A stretch of 64,000 bases of DNA. It comes from Azolla caroliniana (lineage: Eukaryota > Polypodiophyta). Positions 49,293 through 59,068 of the stretch are shown here, piece by piece. Below the pieces are notes generated by a model. It was not told the origin of the DNA. It did not search any database and worked only from the letters and a program-made list of their open reading frames with translations. The position numbers were made by a program, and so were the translations under genes. Where the stretch lies: positions 8,866,001 to 8,930,000 of the forward strand of contig JBHGNT010000009.1 of the NCBI GenBank assembly GCA_043228905.1, written 5' to 3'. Position 1 is the stretch's first letter. Each line of letters opens with the position of its first letter.

Positions 49293-50024
49293 TGTTGGGA
49301 ACTCGACGTTCCTTATGTTCGACGCTCGGCCACAACCGAGATTCTTTACATACACAGAAAAACAGGTAATGAAAACGCGACACAAAAGAGGAGAAATGGT
49401 ACACAGGAGGTATACGTGGAAAACCCCAAAATAGGGGAAAAACCACGGCAGCCCACAAGCTGCAAACTGTCACTATGTAGAAAATATACAACAGTGAGAT
49501 CACTGAGGCAACGACCTCGTGCTCATAGATCTTCGCCACAGGCGGCGGTTACAACAGAGGCTACGACCTCGTCTCTCTCTCTCTCTCTCTCTCTGTACAG
49601 TTACGCGCTCTGATTTCTTCTTGCACCAACAACGAAGAATGACAATAACAACAACACTAAAAGTTTGCCCTAAGTCATATTTATACTAATATGACTTTTC
49701 GGCTATTTACAAATGTAGCCTCGATGGGCTCCATCCGGCTTTCCGCAGTCGGGTACTCTCCATCCGGCTCTTCGCAGTCGGGTACTCCTCATCCGGTTCA
49801 TACCGGGCCTACACCATCCGACTCTCCGCAGTCGGGTACTCCTCATCCGGTTCATACCGGGTCTACACCATCCGACTCTCCGCAGTCGGGTACTCCTCAT
49901 CTGGTTCATACCGGGTCTACACCATCCGACTCTCCGCAGTCGGGTACTCCTCATCCGGTTCATACCGTTTCGGCCTCGGCACTGGTCTTCTAACTTCCCA
50001 TCCGGAGGGACCTGTCTACCAACA
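49293..50024 (-). repeat. 5' LTR of element B (732 bp)
   Basis: It begins TGTTGGTAGACAGG and ends GGTTCCCAACA-like on the minus strand. The TATAAATA box is at 49678-49685, about 340 bases from the LTR start, so U3 is roughly 310 bp. U3 contains tandem 54-bp units (next entry). Confidence 0.93.
49735..49970 (-). repeat. 54-bp tandem repeats in U3 of element B
   Basis: About three full and two partial units carry CATCCGACTCTCCGCAGTCG followed by GGTACTCC and CATCCGGTTCATACCGGG. They lie upstream of the TATA box in U3. By analogy with the tandem enhancer boxes of tobacco Tnt1, they may be transcriptional enhancers; that function is inference. Confidence 0.85.
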
Positions 50025-50029
50025 AGGCG

Positions 50030-50683
50030 GTGGTTACAACAGAGGCAATGACCTCTTCCTCTCTCTCACTCTCTCAGTACACTGTTACGTGCTCTAATCT
50101 TACACCAACAAGAATGACAACAACCACTTTCTAAGTTTGCCCTAAGTCATATTTATACTAATATGAATTTTTGGCTATTTACAAATATAGCCCCGATGGA
50201 CTCTTAGAAAGCATATTTGCGAATATGTCCCTTCATCCGGTGAGCACTTCTCACCGGGCCTTCATCATCCGGCTCTTGTCGGGTACTCCTCATCTGGTTC
50301 TCACCGGGTCTTCCGTAGCCGGGTACTCCTCATCCGGTTCACACCGGGTCTTCCGTAGCCGGGTGCTTGTCATCTGGTTCTCACCGGGTCTTCTCCATCT
50401 GACTAAGCCGAGTACTCGTCATCTGGTTCTCACCGGGTCTTCCATAGCCGGGTACTCCTCATCCGGTTCACACCGGGTCTTCCGTAGCCGGGTGCTTGTC
50501 ATCCGGTTCTCACCGGGTCTTCTCCATCCGACTAAGCCGAGTACTCGTCATCTGGTTCTCACCGGGTCTTCCATAGCTGGGTACTCCACATCCGGTTTTG
50601 GCCTCGGCCTATCGGCCTTGGCCGAATTTGCTCATCAATACTGATCTTCTCACCTCCCATCCGGAGGGACCTGTTTCCTAACA
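50030..50683 (-). repeat. 5' LTR of element A, U3-side fragment with expanded repeats
   Basis: It carries the rest of the LTR up to CCTAACA at 50683. The U3 part (about 50230-50600) holds several imperfect units of roughly 40 bp containing ACCGGGTCTTCC and CATC(C/T)GGTTCTC, more than the partner LTR. The TATA-like TATAAATA lies near 50150-50160 on the minus strand. Confidence 0.88.
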
Positions 50684-50688
50684 TTAAA

Positions 50689-50864
50689 TTCCTTTGTAAA
50701 TGAGGCTCTGTGACTCCCTCTGGTCGATCAATGTCAACATTGAAGACGATGAATTAGTGCAAATATGCCTCGACAACCTAGCATCTTGGTTCGGCAGTCC
50801 TCGCGAGGGAGAACCCTCCCTCATTCTTCAATCTCGAGTCGATGCTACTGGTTGATGAAAATCA
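50689..50864 (+). pseudogene. Copia-type gag fragment of element D, 5' part
   Basis: Translation from about 50700 gives CDSLWSINVNIEDDELVQIC, then in a shifted frame LARENPPSFFNLESMLLVDENH. Both match the conserved pattern of plant copia UBN2-type gag (DDELVQICLxGL; LxxMLLVEENH). It is cut at 50864 by element C and resumes at 54253. The family differs from A/B/C/F. Confidence 0.7.
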
Positions 50865-51433
50865 TGTTGGGAAAACAGGTTCCTCCAGATGGGAAGATTA
50901 TGAGCCAAAGGAGTTGAGTCGATAGATGAACTTGGTTGAGGCCGAAAATCGATTTCCAAAAAATCAACTGGCTGAAAATCGAATGATAATTAATTTGGCA
51001 AATAGCTGAGGTCGAAGCCGAATTAGAGGCTATATTTGTAAATAGCCATAAATGTTGTAGATTTGTATATATACATCTAGGGCAATCATTATGCGTGTGT
51101 AGATAATCGTTATAATTGTAACAAGTTACAACGAGCAGTTGTCTTTGTAACTAGTAAGAGTAACAGAGAGATAGAGAGAGTGAGAGTAGTAACTCTATCG
51201 CCGTTTGTTAGACGAAGACGAGCTCGAGGTGGTTGCCTCTCAGTCTCCTTGTACTCCTCGCCACACACTTAGTGATTTGTTTCTTCCGTGGTTTTTTCCC
51301 TTTCGGGTTTTCCACGTAAAACATTTTGTGTCTCTGTTCTCTGGTTTCTGTTTTTGTTAGTGTACTTTCAACTTGTTCTTTGCACCTGAATACGTATATG
51401 AGAAATTACTTGTGGCTGGTAACGATCCTAACA
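50865..51433 (+). repeat. 5' LTR of element C
   Basis: It starts TGTTGGGAAAACAGG and ends GATCCTAACA. A TATATATA-type box lies near 51066-51075. It shares the CCTCC-GATGGGAAG head with LTRs A, B and E. Confidence 0.88.
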
Positions 51434-51449
51434 AACTGTTATCAAAGCG

Positions 51450-53669
51450 ATGGACAAACATTTTGGTGGGATGTTCAAGTTAACCGGCTCCAACTACTCA
51501 GTGTGGAAGTCGAAGATGCGGGATATTCTCGTGTGCAAAGACTTGTGGTTGCCGATGCAATACGATAAGACCAAGCCAGGCAAGATTGATGTATTGACTT
51601 GGGAAGTCATGCATTTGAAGTTGGATGCGTACATAAGGTGTTTTATAGACATGAGTCTTTACAACAACTTTGATGAAGAGATGAGTGTTGACGTCCTCTG
51701 AAAGAAGATTGGCACAATGTTCGAGAACAAGAACGTCGTGAACCAAGTCTCAATATTGGGAAAGATCGTGAGACTCTGGTATTAGGCTGGGTCCAGCATG
51801 GCAGAGCACCTTAATGCCTTCTAGGGATTGATCAATCAAACCACCTCTCTAGAAGTACCTCTTGTAGACAAGGTATTAACACTGTTGCTGTTGGGATCCC
51901 TTCCGGATAGTTGGGAAACACTCGTTGTCACATTGGGCAACACTGGACCGGAAGGGAAGCATCTATCCCTAGAGCAGGTGAAGTTGAGCTTACTAAACGA
52001 GGAAGCTCGTTGGAAGGACAGGGAGTCCATTGCCGACCCAAAGGCCTTAGTCACAAAAAGTGACATGAATCGAGGAAAAGGCTGAAATAGAAGTCCCTAG
52101 AATCGAGATAGCTCGGGGACAAGGTCAAAGTTGAGGGGGAGGCCCACATGCTTCTATTGTGGAAAGCCGGGGCACTTCCAGAAAAATTGCCGACACTTCT
52201 GAAAAGAGAAAGGGGGAGCCGACGGTGTTCAACCAAAGAAGATACCGGACAACAAGAACACCTCGGCGATCGCGACAAATGAGGAGGAGTTGTTGCTCAT
52301 TAGTGAGAAAAACAAAGTGAACCTTGTTGGCAATGAATAAACATGGGTGGTTGATTTAGGTGCATCATTCCACCTAACCCCTAATCGGAAATGCTTCTCA
52401 TATTATAGAACCAGAGATCTCGTCGAATTGTCTGTAAAGATGGGAAATGAAGGAGCATGCCGAATCTTCTGTATAGGAGATGTGTGTGTGACGACATCGA
52501 CCCAGTGCAGACTAGTGTTGAGAGATGTTCGACACGTTCCGGAAGTCATATTGAATCTGATATTAGCCGATCAACTGGATGACAAAGGCTACACAGGTAG
52601 CATCCGGAATGACGTCATGAAGTTCTGCAAGGGGACCCTGATTGTGGCTCGAGCCCAGAAAAATAGCACACTATATTTGATGCATGCTCGATTATGCTAA
52701 AACGAGGTAAACGTGGCAACCGACACAACCGGTGAGTTGTGGCATAATAGGCTATGCCACATGAACCAAAAGGGAATGTAGATGCCAACCAAGAGTGATC
52801 TCCTGCCGGAGATGAATAAAGTGCAGTTGTACAAATGTGCCGATTGCCTGGCCGGTAAACAAAACAAAGCAACTTTCCAACTGAGGCCTCCGATTTGGAA
52901 GAAATATGTCTTGGAACTCGTACACACTGATGTATGTTATGTAGATGCAAAATCTTGTTCTGGTGGAAATTACTTTGTTGCCTTCATTGATCCTTCATCT
53001 TTAGCACGTAAGCCCAAAACTTCAACACCTTCATTTTGGGCTTACATGCTGAAGACGAAGGATAAAGTATTGAGTGTCTTTAAGGAGTTCTAGGCGAGAG
53101 CTGAGAGAGAAACCGGACGTAAGCTGAAAGCGGTTCGAATGGACAACAACGGGGAATACCGAGGGAAATTCGAAGAGTACTGCTGAATGCAAGGTATTCG
53201 GCTAGAGTACATAGTGCCGAAGACGCTAGAGTTAAACGGTATGGCCGAGAGAATGAACCGGACCATCATGGAGAGAGTCCGATGCATGTTGGCACATGCG
53301 AAATTGCCGAAGATTTACTGGGCCGAGGCGTTGATGACAACCGTTTATGTGATAGTTAGGCCCCCTTCGGTTCCACTGGAAGGTGATATACCACAAAGGG
53401 TATGGTCCGGAAAAGAGGTGTCATATCGGCATCTAAGAGTGTTCGGCTGCCAAGCCTATGTGCATATAGCTAAGGACTAGATGTGGAAACTCAATCCCAA
53501 GAGCCGACCGTGCCTATTTCTCGGCTACGACAAAGATGAATTCGGCTACTGGCTATGGGAACTAATCAACAAGAAGGTGACTAGGAGCCGAGATATCGTC
53601 TTCATGGAAGAGAAGATGATAGCCGATTGGGAGATCGAAAATAGATCTTCAAGTACCGATTCGAGCCGA
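51450..53669 (+). pseudogene. Gag-protease-integrase pseudogene of element C
   Basis: It starts at ATG 51450 (MDKHFGGMFKLTGSNY). The zinc knuckle CFYCGKPGHFQKNC is at about 52147-52190 and is followed by TGA. The protease reads VDLGASFHL, so the D-S-G catalytic triplet is altered. Integrase keeps HTDVCY and NGMAERMN, but the FIDDHSRK block is replaced by unrelated residues around 52990-53030. Several stops occur (51699, 51784, 51823, 52084, 52698, 53091, 53184 and others). RT and RNase H are deleted. Confidence 0.88.
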
Positions 53670-54252
53670 GTTGGGAAAACAAGTCCCTCTGGATGGGAAG
53701 ATTATGAGCCAAAGGAGTAGAGTCGATAACTGAACTCGGTTGAGGCCGAAAATCTATTTCTGAAAAATCAACTAACTGAAAATCAAATGATAATCGATTC
53801 GGCAACTAGCCGAATCGGTCGAAGCCGAATAAGAGGATATATTTGTTAATAGCCATAAATGTTGTATTTATATATATACATCTAGGGCAATCATTATGTG
53901 TGTGTAGATAATCATTATAGTTGTAACAAGTTACAACGAGCAATTGTCTCTATAACTAGTAAGAGTAAGAGAGATAGACAAGGAGAGTCAGCGTAGTAAC
54001 TCTGTCGTTGTTTGTTAGACGAAAACGAGCTTGAGGTGGTTGGCTTCGAGTCTCCTTGTACTCCTCGCTGCACACTTAGTGATTTGTTTCTTGGGGTTTG
54101 TGGACCCCCGTGGTTTTTTCCCTTTCGGGGTTTCCACGTAAAACATTATATGTCTCTGTTCTCTGCTTTCTATTTTGTCTGTGTACTATCGACTTGTTCT
54201 TTGCACCCGAATACGTATACGAAGCTGGTTGTGGACGGTCACGATCCTAAAA
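53670..54252 (+). repeat. 3' LTR of element C
   Basis: It aligns with the 5' LTR from GTTGGGAAAACAAG to CCTAAAA; the initial T is lost at the deletion junction with pol. It has diverged from its partner by scattered substitutions and a small insertion near 54098. Confidence 0.86.
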
Positions 54253-54421
54253 AATCATGTTTGAACGAGGAGAAATCTACAAGGACACATTCTCTATTTG
54301 AACTTGGATGGAGGAAGAGAACAAAATCGTGGAAGAAGAGGCCAATTTGTTCAAGGCCGTCACAATCGAGAACAACCCCGCAAACAAAACTTCTACTATT
54401 GACAAGACGTAGCAAACACGT
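54253..54421 (+). pseudogene. Gag fragment of element D, 3' part
   Basis: Reading across the C insertion (one AATCA removed) continues the gag: the DENHV end is followed by TRRNLQGH, an NRGRRGQ arginine/glycine tract and QPRKQNFYY, where the zinc knuckle would begin; the expected Cys codon is TGA. It then runs into LTR E. Confidence 0.68.
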
Positions 54422-54840
54422 TGTTGGGAAAACTAGTCCCTCCGGATGGGAAGGGCACGAGTTGGATCAGATGGAGTCGATAGGGAACTCGGTCGAGGCC
54501 AACAAATCGACTGACCAAAAATCGAATTATAATCGAATTGGTTAATAGCCGAGTCGGTCGAAGCCGAATTAGGGCTATATTTGTAAATAGCCTAGACATG
54601 TCCATTATGACTATGTTTGTAAATAGCCCATATTGTATATGGAGTATAAATATAGTTAGGGCAAGTAGTTAGGGGTGTGGTTCATCATTATTGTAAGTTA
54701 CTGTGTGTTATAGCTCTTCATCCTCTTCGTCCCCTTCGTCCCCTTCGTGTCCATACGACCACCACCACCCGGAAAACACCCTAGCCTTGTTGCCTCATAT
54801 AATTCTCCTCGATCGAACCCGACATCGTAGGCTTTAAAAG
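54422..54840 (+). repeat. LTR-like sequence E, related to the LTR of element C
   Basis: It starts TGTTGGGAAAACTAG and matches C's LTR for about the first 190 bp (GAGTCGATAG, GCCGAAT-AGGGCTATATTTG). The downstream part diverges and includes GTATAAATATAG near 54643 and repeated CCCCTTCGT units near 54730. The right end is not defined by a TSD; it is probably a solo or truncated LTR. Confidence 0.55.
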
Positions 54841-55019
54841 TTTTGGGACTACGTCCCCGTTTAACTAGTCAACTTCTTCGACCATGCTCTCAACGGCCTC
54901 CGAGCCGTTTCGCGTCGTCCCTTATCCGCGTATGTCCATCATCTCCTTCGACTTTGCCTTCACCACAAAGTCTTCTTCGTCCACCTCCATCCTCCCTTTC
55001 ACGTTGGGTTCACCAAAGA
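54841..55019. other. Short unassigned stretch with coding-like minus frame
   Basis: On the minus strand, about 55018-54860 reads FGEPNVKGRMEVDEEDF and continues with acidic/basic residues, with one stop near 54925. It has no recognised domain. It may be the neighbour sequence into which T2 inserted. Confidence 0.3.
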
Positions 55020-56076
55020 TGTCGCGGATATCCGCGTGTATGTGTCAGCTTGGACGGGACCACAGGGGTCTCAGAATAGGGAGTGAAAAGGGGAGAAGGT
55101 CTCGTGCTTTACGGGCTTCGGCCTGTTGGCTTCCAGCCGCTTTGATTTTCGACCAAGATCAGTTTCCGATCGACGATGAATCCGGTTTCAACAAGACGAT
55201 TAGCCACGATTGAGGACTCAACTCAAATAGATTAAAATAGAAGAGGGATATACACAAGCACATATATATTACAAATCCTTTACAATAAGATGGCTTACAT
55301 GCCATGAATCTGGTGGCTTTTACAATACAATCAACTATATACAAGTTAACGAATGAGAACCGGCAAAGGCGAGTCAAGTGGGCGACCGGGACCACGACGT
55401 ACACCGTTTGTCATGCCCCAAAGACAGTGGAGTGTTCCTGTGCCACGTCGCCCTCCCTTCTCGAACTGGCTGCCCCGTGAAACACTCACCATCGAGGAGA
55501 GGAAGCCAAACAACCATGTGCCGCCACCAGAATGCCGAAGAGCCGAAATTGTAGAAACCCCTAACCAAAACCCTAACTCAACCAAGAAGAAGGTGAGACG
55601 CAAAACCCCAAACTCATGAAACCTAGATCACACAAAGAAAACCGAAACCCTAAATCTCCCACGAACTCTCACAAGATGAAGAACCAAAAGGGAACACTAA
55701 ACCTCCACTCAAGAAGAAGGAACCAAACCCCACAAGACGACGACAACGAAGACCTAAATGAAATACTAAAACGAAATAGGGTGAAGAAGACCAAAGTAGA
55801 AAACCTAAGGAAAATAATAATAAGAAGAGAAACTAGCAAATCCTAGATCTAGCAGTACACCCTCCTAACTAAAAATGAGCGACTCCTTAATAAGAACCCT
55901 CTCACCGCCTTTTATAGTTCAAGGAGAGGGGGACGTTACAATGTCGGAGGCCCAATATTCGTCTCCCCATTCTTATTTCTATACACATTTTCTCATGTGC
56001 ATGTGCAAGTTGTTGCACATCCCCGTTTTATTCGCCGTACCCGATTTTCTCACAGTTGCCGGAAATCTTCATGACA
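55020..56076 (-). mobile_element. T-family LTR-like element, copy T2
   Basis: Read on the minus strand, it starts TGTCATGAAGATTTCCGG (56076) and ends ATATCCGCGACA (55020). It has CTATAAAAGGCGG near 55915, then a leader with TAGGGTTT motifs, then GACCCCTGTGGTCCCG near 55070, in the same order as T1. A perfect 14-bp palindrome, CGCGGATATCCGCG, lies at 55023-55036, next to its end. The flanks (AAGA, TCGT) do not match, so one end may be off or truncated. ORFs inside are not domain-bearing. Confidence 0.55.
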
Positions 56077-57299
56077 TCGTTGTATTCCTCTTACCTTAAT
56101 CATTCTGTTCGGAGTTTGTGGACTCCCGTTGTCGTGATGTTTTTGACACATAGTGTGAAACCACCCTCAAAGGAGAATAAAATAGTGGTCCAAATAAACT
56201 AATTTTCTTAAATCAACTATAGTAATAAATGAAAGGACAAAAAGTTAGAAGAGGTTTTCAAAAGTAGACAAAAATAGAGAAAAAGATGGGAAAAGAAAAG
56301 CTAGTCGTGGATATGAGGAGCAAGGTCGAGTAAAAAGCTCATAATTTCCTCATCAAATGTCCAAATTAGAAAAGAAAAGATGCATAAGAAAGCTAACCTA
56401 AAGAGCTTTCCAAGAATATCTTGCATGTGAAATTTGAGGCTAGAAAACAGAAATAGTGAGGAAAAGAAAAGTTGACTCATATGCTCTACTTATACTGAAG
56501 TCAATCTTTATAGAGTCCATTCGGGTGATCCCTAGGTTGTGCGTCTGGTAGTCGACTCGCCGTTTCGTACTGCGTACACAGAACCTGCTTATTACAGTTA
56601 TTCTCGGAGGGTTGGTCGCACATGAATAATAGTGTTCGGACTCAAGTGCCTCCCGGAACATTCTACAAATTGGGGGAGTTACCTTGCTCCTCTTGCGTAC
56701 GACTAGCCCTGCGACGAGCGGATAGTCCCCATGCTATGGTTTTTGGCAGCAGTATGATCCCTGCCAGTTAGGGAGTCCATCCGAGCGATGGCTTTCAACC
56801 CCCGCATCCCAGAACGTGCCTTCCTAGGCACATAACACTAGGTAAACCAAGCCAACCCACGTTACATACTAGTAGTAGATAATCATATTATTTGAAAGTA
56901 CTAAACAAAACTCCATGAATGGGCAAAATAATAGTTGCGTTAACAGGAAAGATCCAAGCTTTTTTTTAGGGGAAAAGGCAAGCAATCCTAAACCTATAAA
57001 TAAGAGCCTATTTTAGGGAAGAAGGGGGGGAGGGAGAAGGAACACAAAAGCTCTACTCAATTGGAAAGCAGAAGAAGAAGGATCAACAACATTGAGAGGC
57101 ATCATCAACAAAGAAACTCCTTCTATACTCCACTCTCTTCTTTCCTCCACCTCTCTTCCCCCATTCCTTTATAAACAATCCTTCATATTCGCATCCAACC
57201 CATTGTAACATTATTATTATATTATAGAAGAATCTATTATATTGATATAAACTAATGTTTTCTTTCATCTACTTGTCTTATGTATAAATCTTGATTGTG
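56077..57299. other. Non-coding DNA
   Basis: No gene is seen. A GC-richer block at about 56500-56870 has no ORF of note and could be an old LTR or UTR fragment. The 57.0-57.25 kb stretch is A/G-rich then pyrimidine-rich. No terminal repeats were found. Confidence 0.4.
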
Positions 57300-57319
57300 C
57301 TTATTCGTTATCATCATTT

Positions 57320-57868
57320 GTGCTTATTTGTTTGTGTGTCTTCCGACAAGGGAGTGTTTCAGGCTTGCCCATGCACCTCTCCTTTCACAAAGGCGTTCAA
57401 ACTTATGTGTCTTGCGTGTTAGTGTAAACCTTGATTGTGTGTTCGTGCGACTTGTGGCAAGGGAGCGTTCGGGCTTGCCCATGCAACTCTCTTTTCACAA
57501 AGGCATTCAAAATTGTGTCTCCCGTGTGTTAACCTTGCTTGTGTGTTCGTGCGACTTGTGGCAAGGGAGCGTTTGGGCTTGCCCATGCACCTCTCCTTTC
57601 ACAAAGGCGTTCGAAATTGTGTCTCCCGTGTGTAAACCTTGCTTGTGTGTTCGTGCGACTTGTGGCAAGGGAGCGTTTGGGCTTGCCCATGCACCTCTCC
57701 TTTCACAAAGGCGTTCGAAATTGTGTCTTCAATGTGTAAACCTTGCTTGTGTGTTCGCGTGTCTTGTAACAAGGGAGCGTTTGGGCTTGCCCATGCACCT
57801 CTCTTTTCACAAAGACATTCGAAACTTTGTCTCTTGCATGTATAAGTAAGCCTTTTCCTTGTGTGTTC
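57320..57868. repeat. 104-bp tandem repeat, five units
   Basis: The anchor CTTGTGGCAAGG (or CTTGTAACAAGG) occurs at 57451, 57555, 57659 and 57763: an exact 104-bp period, with an earlier diverged unit at 57340. Each unit has GGGAGCGTTTGGGCTTGCCC, ATGCACCTCTC and TTTCACAAAGGCG. All three plus frames stay mostly open, giving spurious ORFs such as 57295-57849. Confidence 0.88.
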
Positions 57869-57872
57869 GCGT

Positions 57873-58592
57873 TGTCGTGCCTTTCGGCTTTGGATTGTTG
57901 CGTGAGTCGGGTGGGAACCACTAAGGTTTTGGACTAGGAGAAAGAAGAATATGAGATAAGGCTAGTAATGAATAGGTAGAAAGATAGGCTTGTTATGAAT
58001 CTCGTGAATCCCCACGAGTTTAGTATATTTAATCAATATTTAGATAGTAAGAGACAATTTAGATCACAAATTCGTGAATCCCACGAATATATTATATTGG
58101 TCAATCCTTACAAAATAATCAACAACCATATACATCTTTCTCTCCTTATATAAGGATGGGAGAGACTAAGCATAACTTCCTCCTTTTTCGAAAGTATTCA
58201 TGCACACTAAATGTGCATGAGTTGCTTTTTCCACTATACTTTTATTTCCTAAATCTAGTGCTCATGCACGCTAGATGTGCACGAGTATTTTTTTATTGGT
58301 TTATATTTTTCTTGTAAATAAAGTATTCACACACTCAAAAAATGTATGATTTATTTTTTAATAAAGGTAAGCATAAATAAAAGTCTTATACCCATTAAAT
58401 CTATATTTATAATACTTATGATAAGTCAATACAATGGTAAAGTTTTGGTTTATTTACATGGAGGTACAGGGTTCGAATACTGCCCTATGCATGTAATAAA
58501 TATTTCAATATTTTCTTTTATTTATATATATGTACTTAAATCGGATATATTATTTTTACATTTTCATGTAGTGTGCGAACTACACTACGACA
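57873..58592 (+). mobile_element. T-family-like insertion, copy T4, splitting the 104-bp array
   Basis: It begins TGTCGTG and ends CACTACGACA. The left flank is GCGT (57869-57872) and the right flank ACGT (58593-58596). Removing it restores GTTCGCGTGTCTTGTAAC, exactly the phrase seen in the intact unit at 57751-57768, which proves insertion. It has a TATA-like TTATATAAGG near 58145 and CATGCACA...TGTGCATG stem-loops at about 58200-58221. A SINE-like box B (GGGTTCGAATACTG) lies at about 58470. It has no coding domain. Its internal sequence is only weakly like T1-T3. Confidence 0.6.
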
Positions 58593-58830
58593 ACGTGTCT
58601 TGTAACAAGGGAGCATTTGGGCTTGCCCATGCACCTCTCTTTTCACAAAGGCATTCAAAACTCTGTCTCTCGTGTGTGTAAGTAAGCTTTTTCCTTGTGT
58701 GTCTGTGTGTAAGTCTTCCTCACGTGCATTCGTTCTCCTTGTGACTAGGGGTTGATTTGGGCTTGCCCATGCACCTCTCCTTTTCACAAACACGTTCGAA
58801 TACTCAAGCCTTGTTTGTGTAAGCCTTGCT
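58593..58830. repeat. 104-bp tandem repeat, last two units after T4
   Basis: The array resumes with TGTCTTGTAACAAGGGAGC and continues through a second, more diverged unit (GGGCTTGCCCATGCACC near 58760). Confidence 0.82.
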
Positions 58831-59068
58831 TATGTTGTGGGTGTGAACCCTATTTCCTTCCTGTCCATAACCCTGGAGGTTCCGCCTCACGATCCGCACA
58901 TAGTGACGGATTTTCACGACACCGTGGTTTTTCCCTTTTGGGTTTTCCATGTTTAAATCTTGTGTCTGTGTACTTGAGTTGTCTGTTTTATGTTTTCTTG
59001 TCATCTCGATCTTTGCACCCACATACGTATATGTGTTAACCGGTTGTGGCTGAGTCGAATCTATAACA
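58831..59068 (+). repeat. Right end of the 5' LTR of element F
   Basis: The end CTATAACA at 59068 is followed by AAC and a degraded initiator-Met primer site, TGGTATAAGAGG (from 59072). The region shares GTGGTTTTTCCCTTT, GGGTTTTCC and TTTGCACCC-ACATACGTATA with the R/U5 part of the element C LTR. The left LTR end was not found; it may extend into the tandem array. Confidence 0.6.

Larger units (their letters stand above)
44884..50024 (-). mobile_element. Element B: nearly intact Ty1/copia retrotransposon inside element A
   Basis: The element is 5141 bp, flanked by AGGCG (44879-44883 and 50025-50029). The 5' LTR is 49293-50024 (732 bp) and the 3' LTR is 44884-45190 (307 bp, internally deleted). 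The primer site TGGTATCAGAGC (49279-49290) matches initiator-Met exactly. The polypurine tract GAAGGGGGAGTT is at 45191-45202. The interior is one gag-pol frame with a single stop. It inserted after element A, into A's 5' LTR, and is the youngest-looking copy in the window. Confidence 0.95.
39900..50683 (-). mobile_element. Element A: Ty1/copia retrotransposon, interrupted by element B
   Basis: The element is flanked by TTAAA (39895-39899 and 50684-50688). The left LTR (3' LTR) is 39900-40565. The right LTR (5' LTR) is split into 44640-44883 and 50030-50683 by the insertion of element B, with AGGCG duplicated. The LTR reads TGTTAGGAAAC...CCTATCA/CCTGTCA on the minus strand. A polypurine tract, GAAGGAGGAGTT, is at 40566-40577. 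A primer-binding site, TGGTATCAAAGC, is at 44625-44636, three bases from the LTR; it differs by one base from the initiator-Met consensus. The interior carries a broken gag-pol. The element inserted into the LINE. Confidence 0.93.
50865..54252 (+). mobile_element. Element C: decayed Ty1/copia element lacking reverse transcriptase
   Basis: The element is flanked by AATCA (50860-50864 and 54253-54257). The 5' LTR is 50865-51433 (569 bp) and the 3' LTR is about 53670-54252 (583 bp). The primer site TGTTATCAAAGC starts at 51437, a degenerate initiator-Met match. Gag, zinc knuckle, protease and integrase are recognisable, but pol stops just after the integrase C-terminal region and runs straight into the 3' LTR; RT, RNase H and the polypurine tract are absent. 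It inserted into the gag of element D. Confidence 0.9.

Noticed and set aside
50684-50720. Continuation of the LINE beyond element A
   Set aside because: After the second TTAAA the LINE frame meets a stop within a few codons and gag-like sequence begins almost at once; I could not show that the LINE resumes.
57295-57849. 184-codon plus-strand ORF with repeated CVRATCGKGAFGLAHAP
   Set aside because: It is generated by the 104-bp tandem array; the period is not a multiple of three, so each unit is read in another frame. No start context or domain.
58896-58914. Additional T-family start (TGTCGTGAAAATCC on the minus strand)
   Set aside because: Only about 15 bases match and no TATA or 3' segment follows in the right order.
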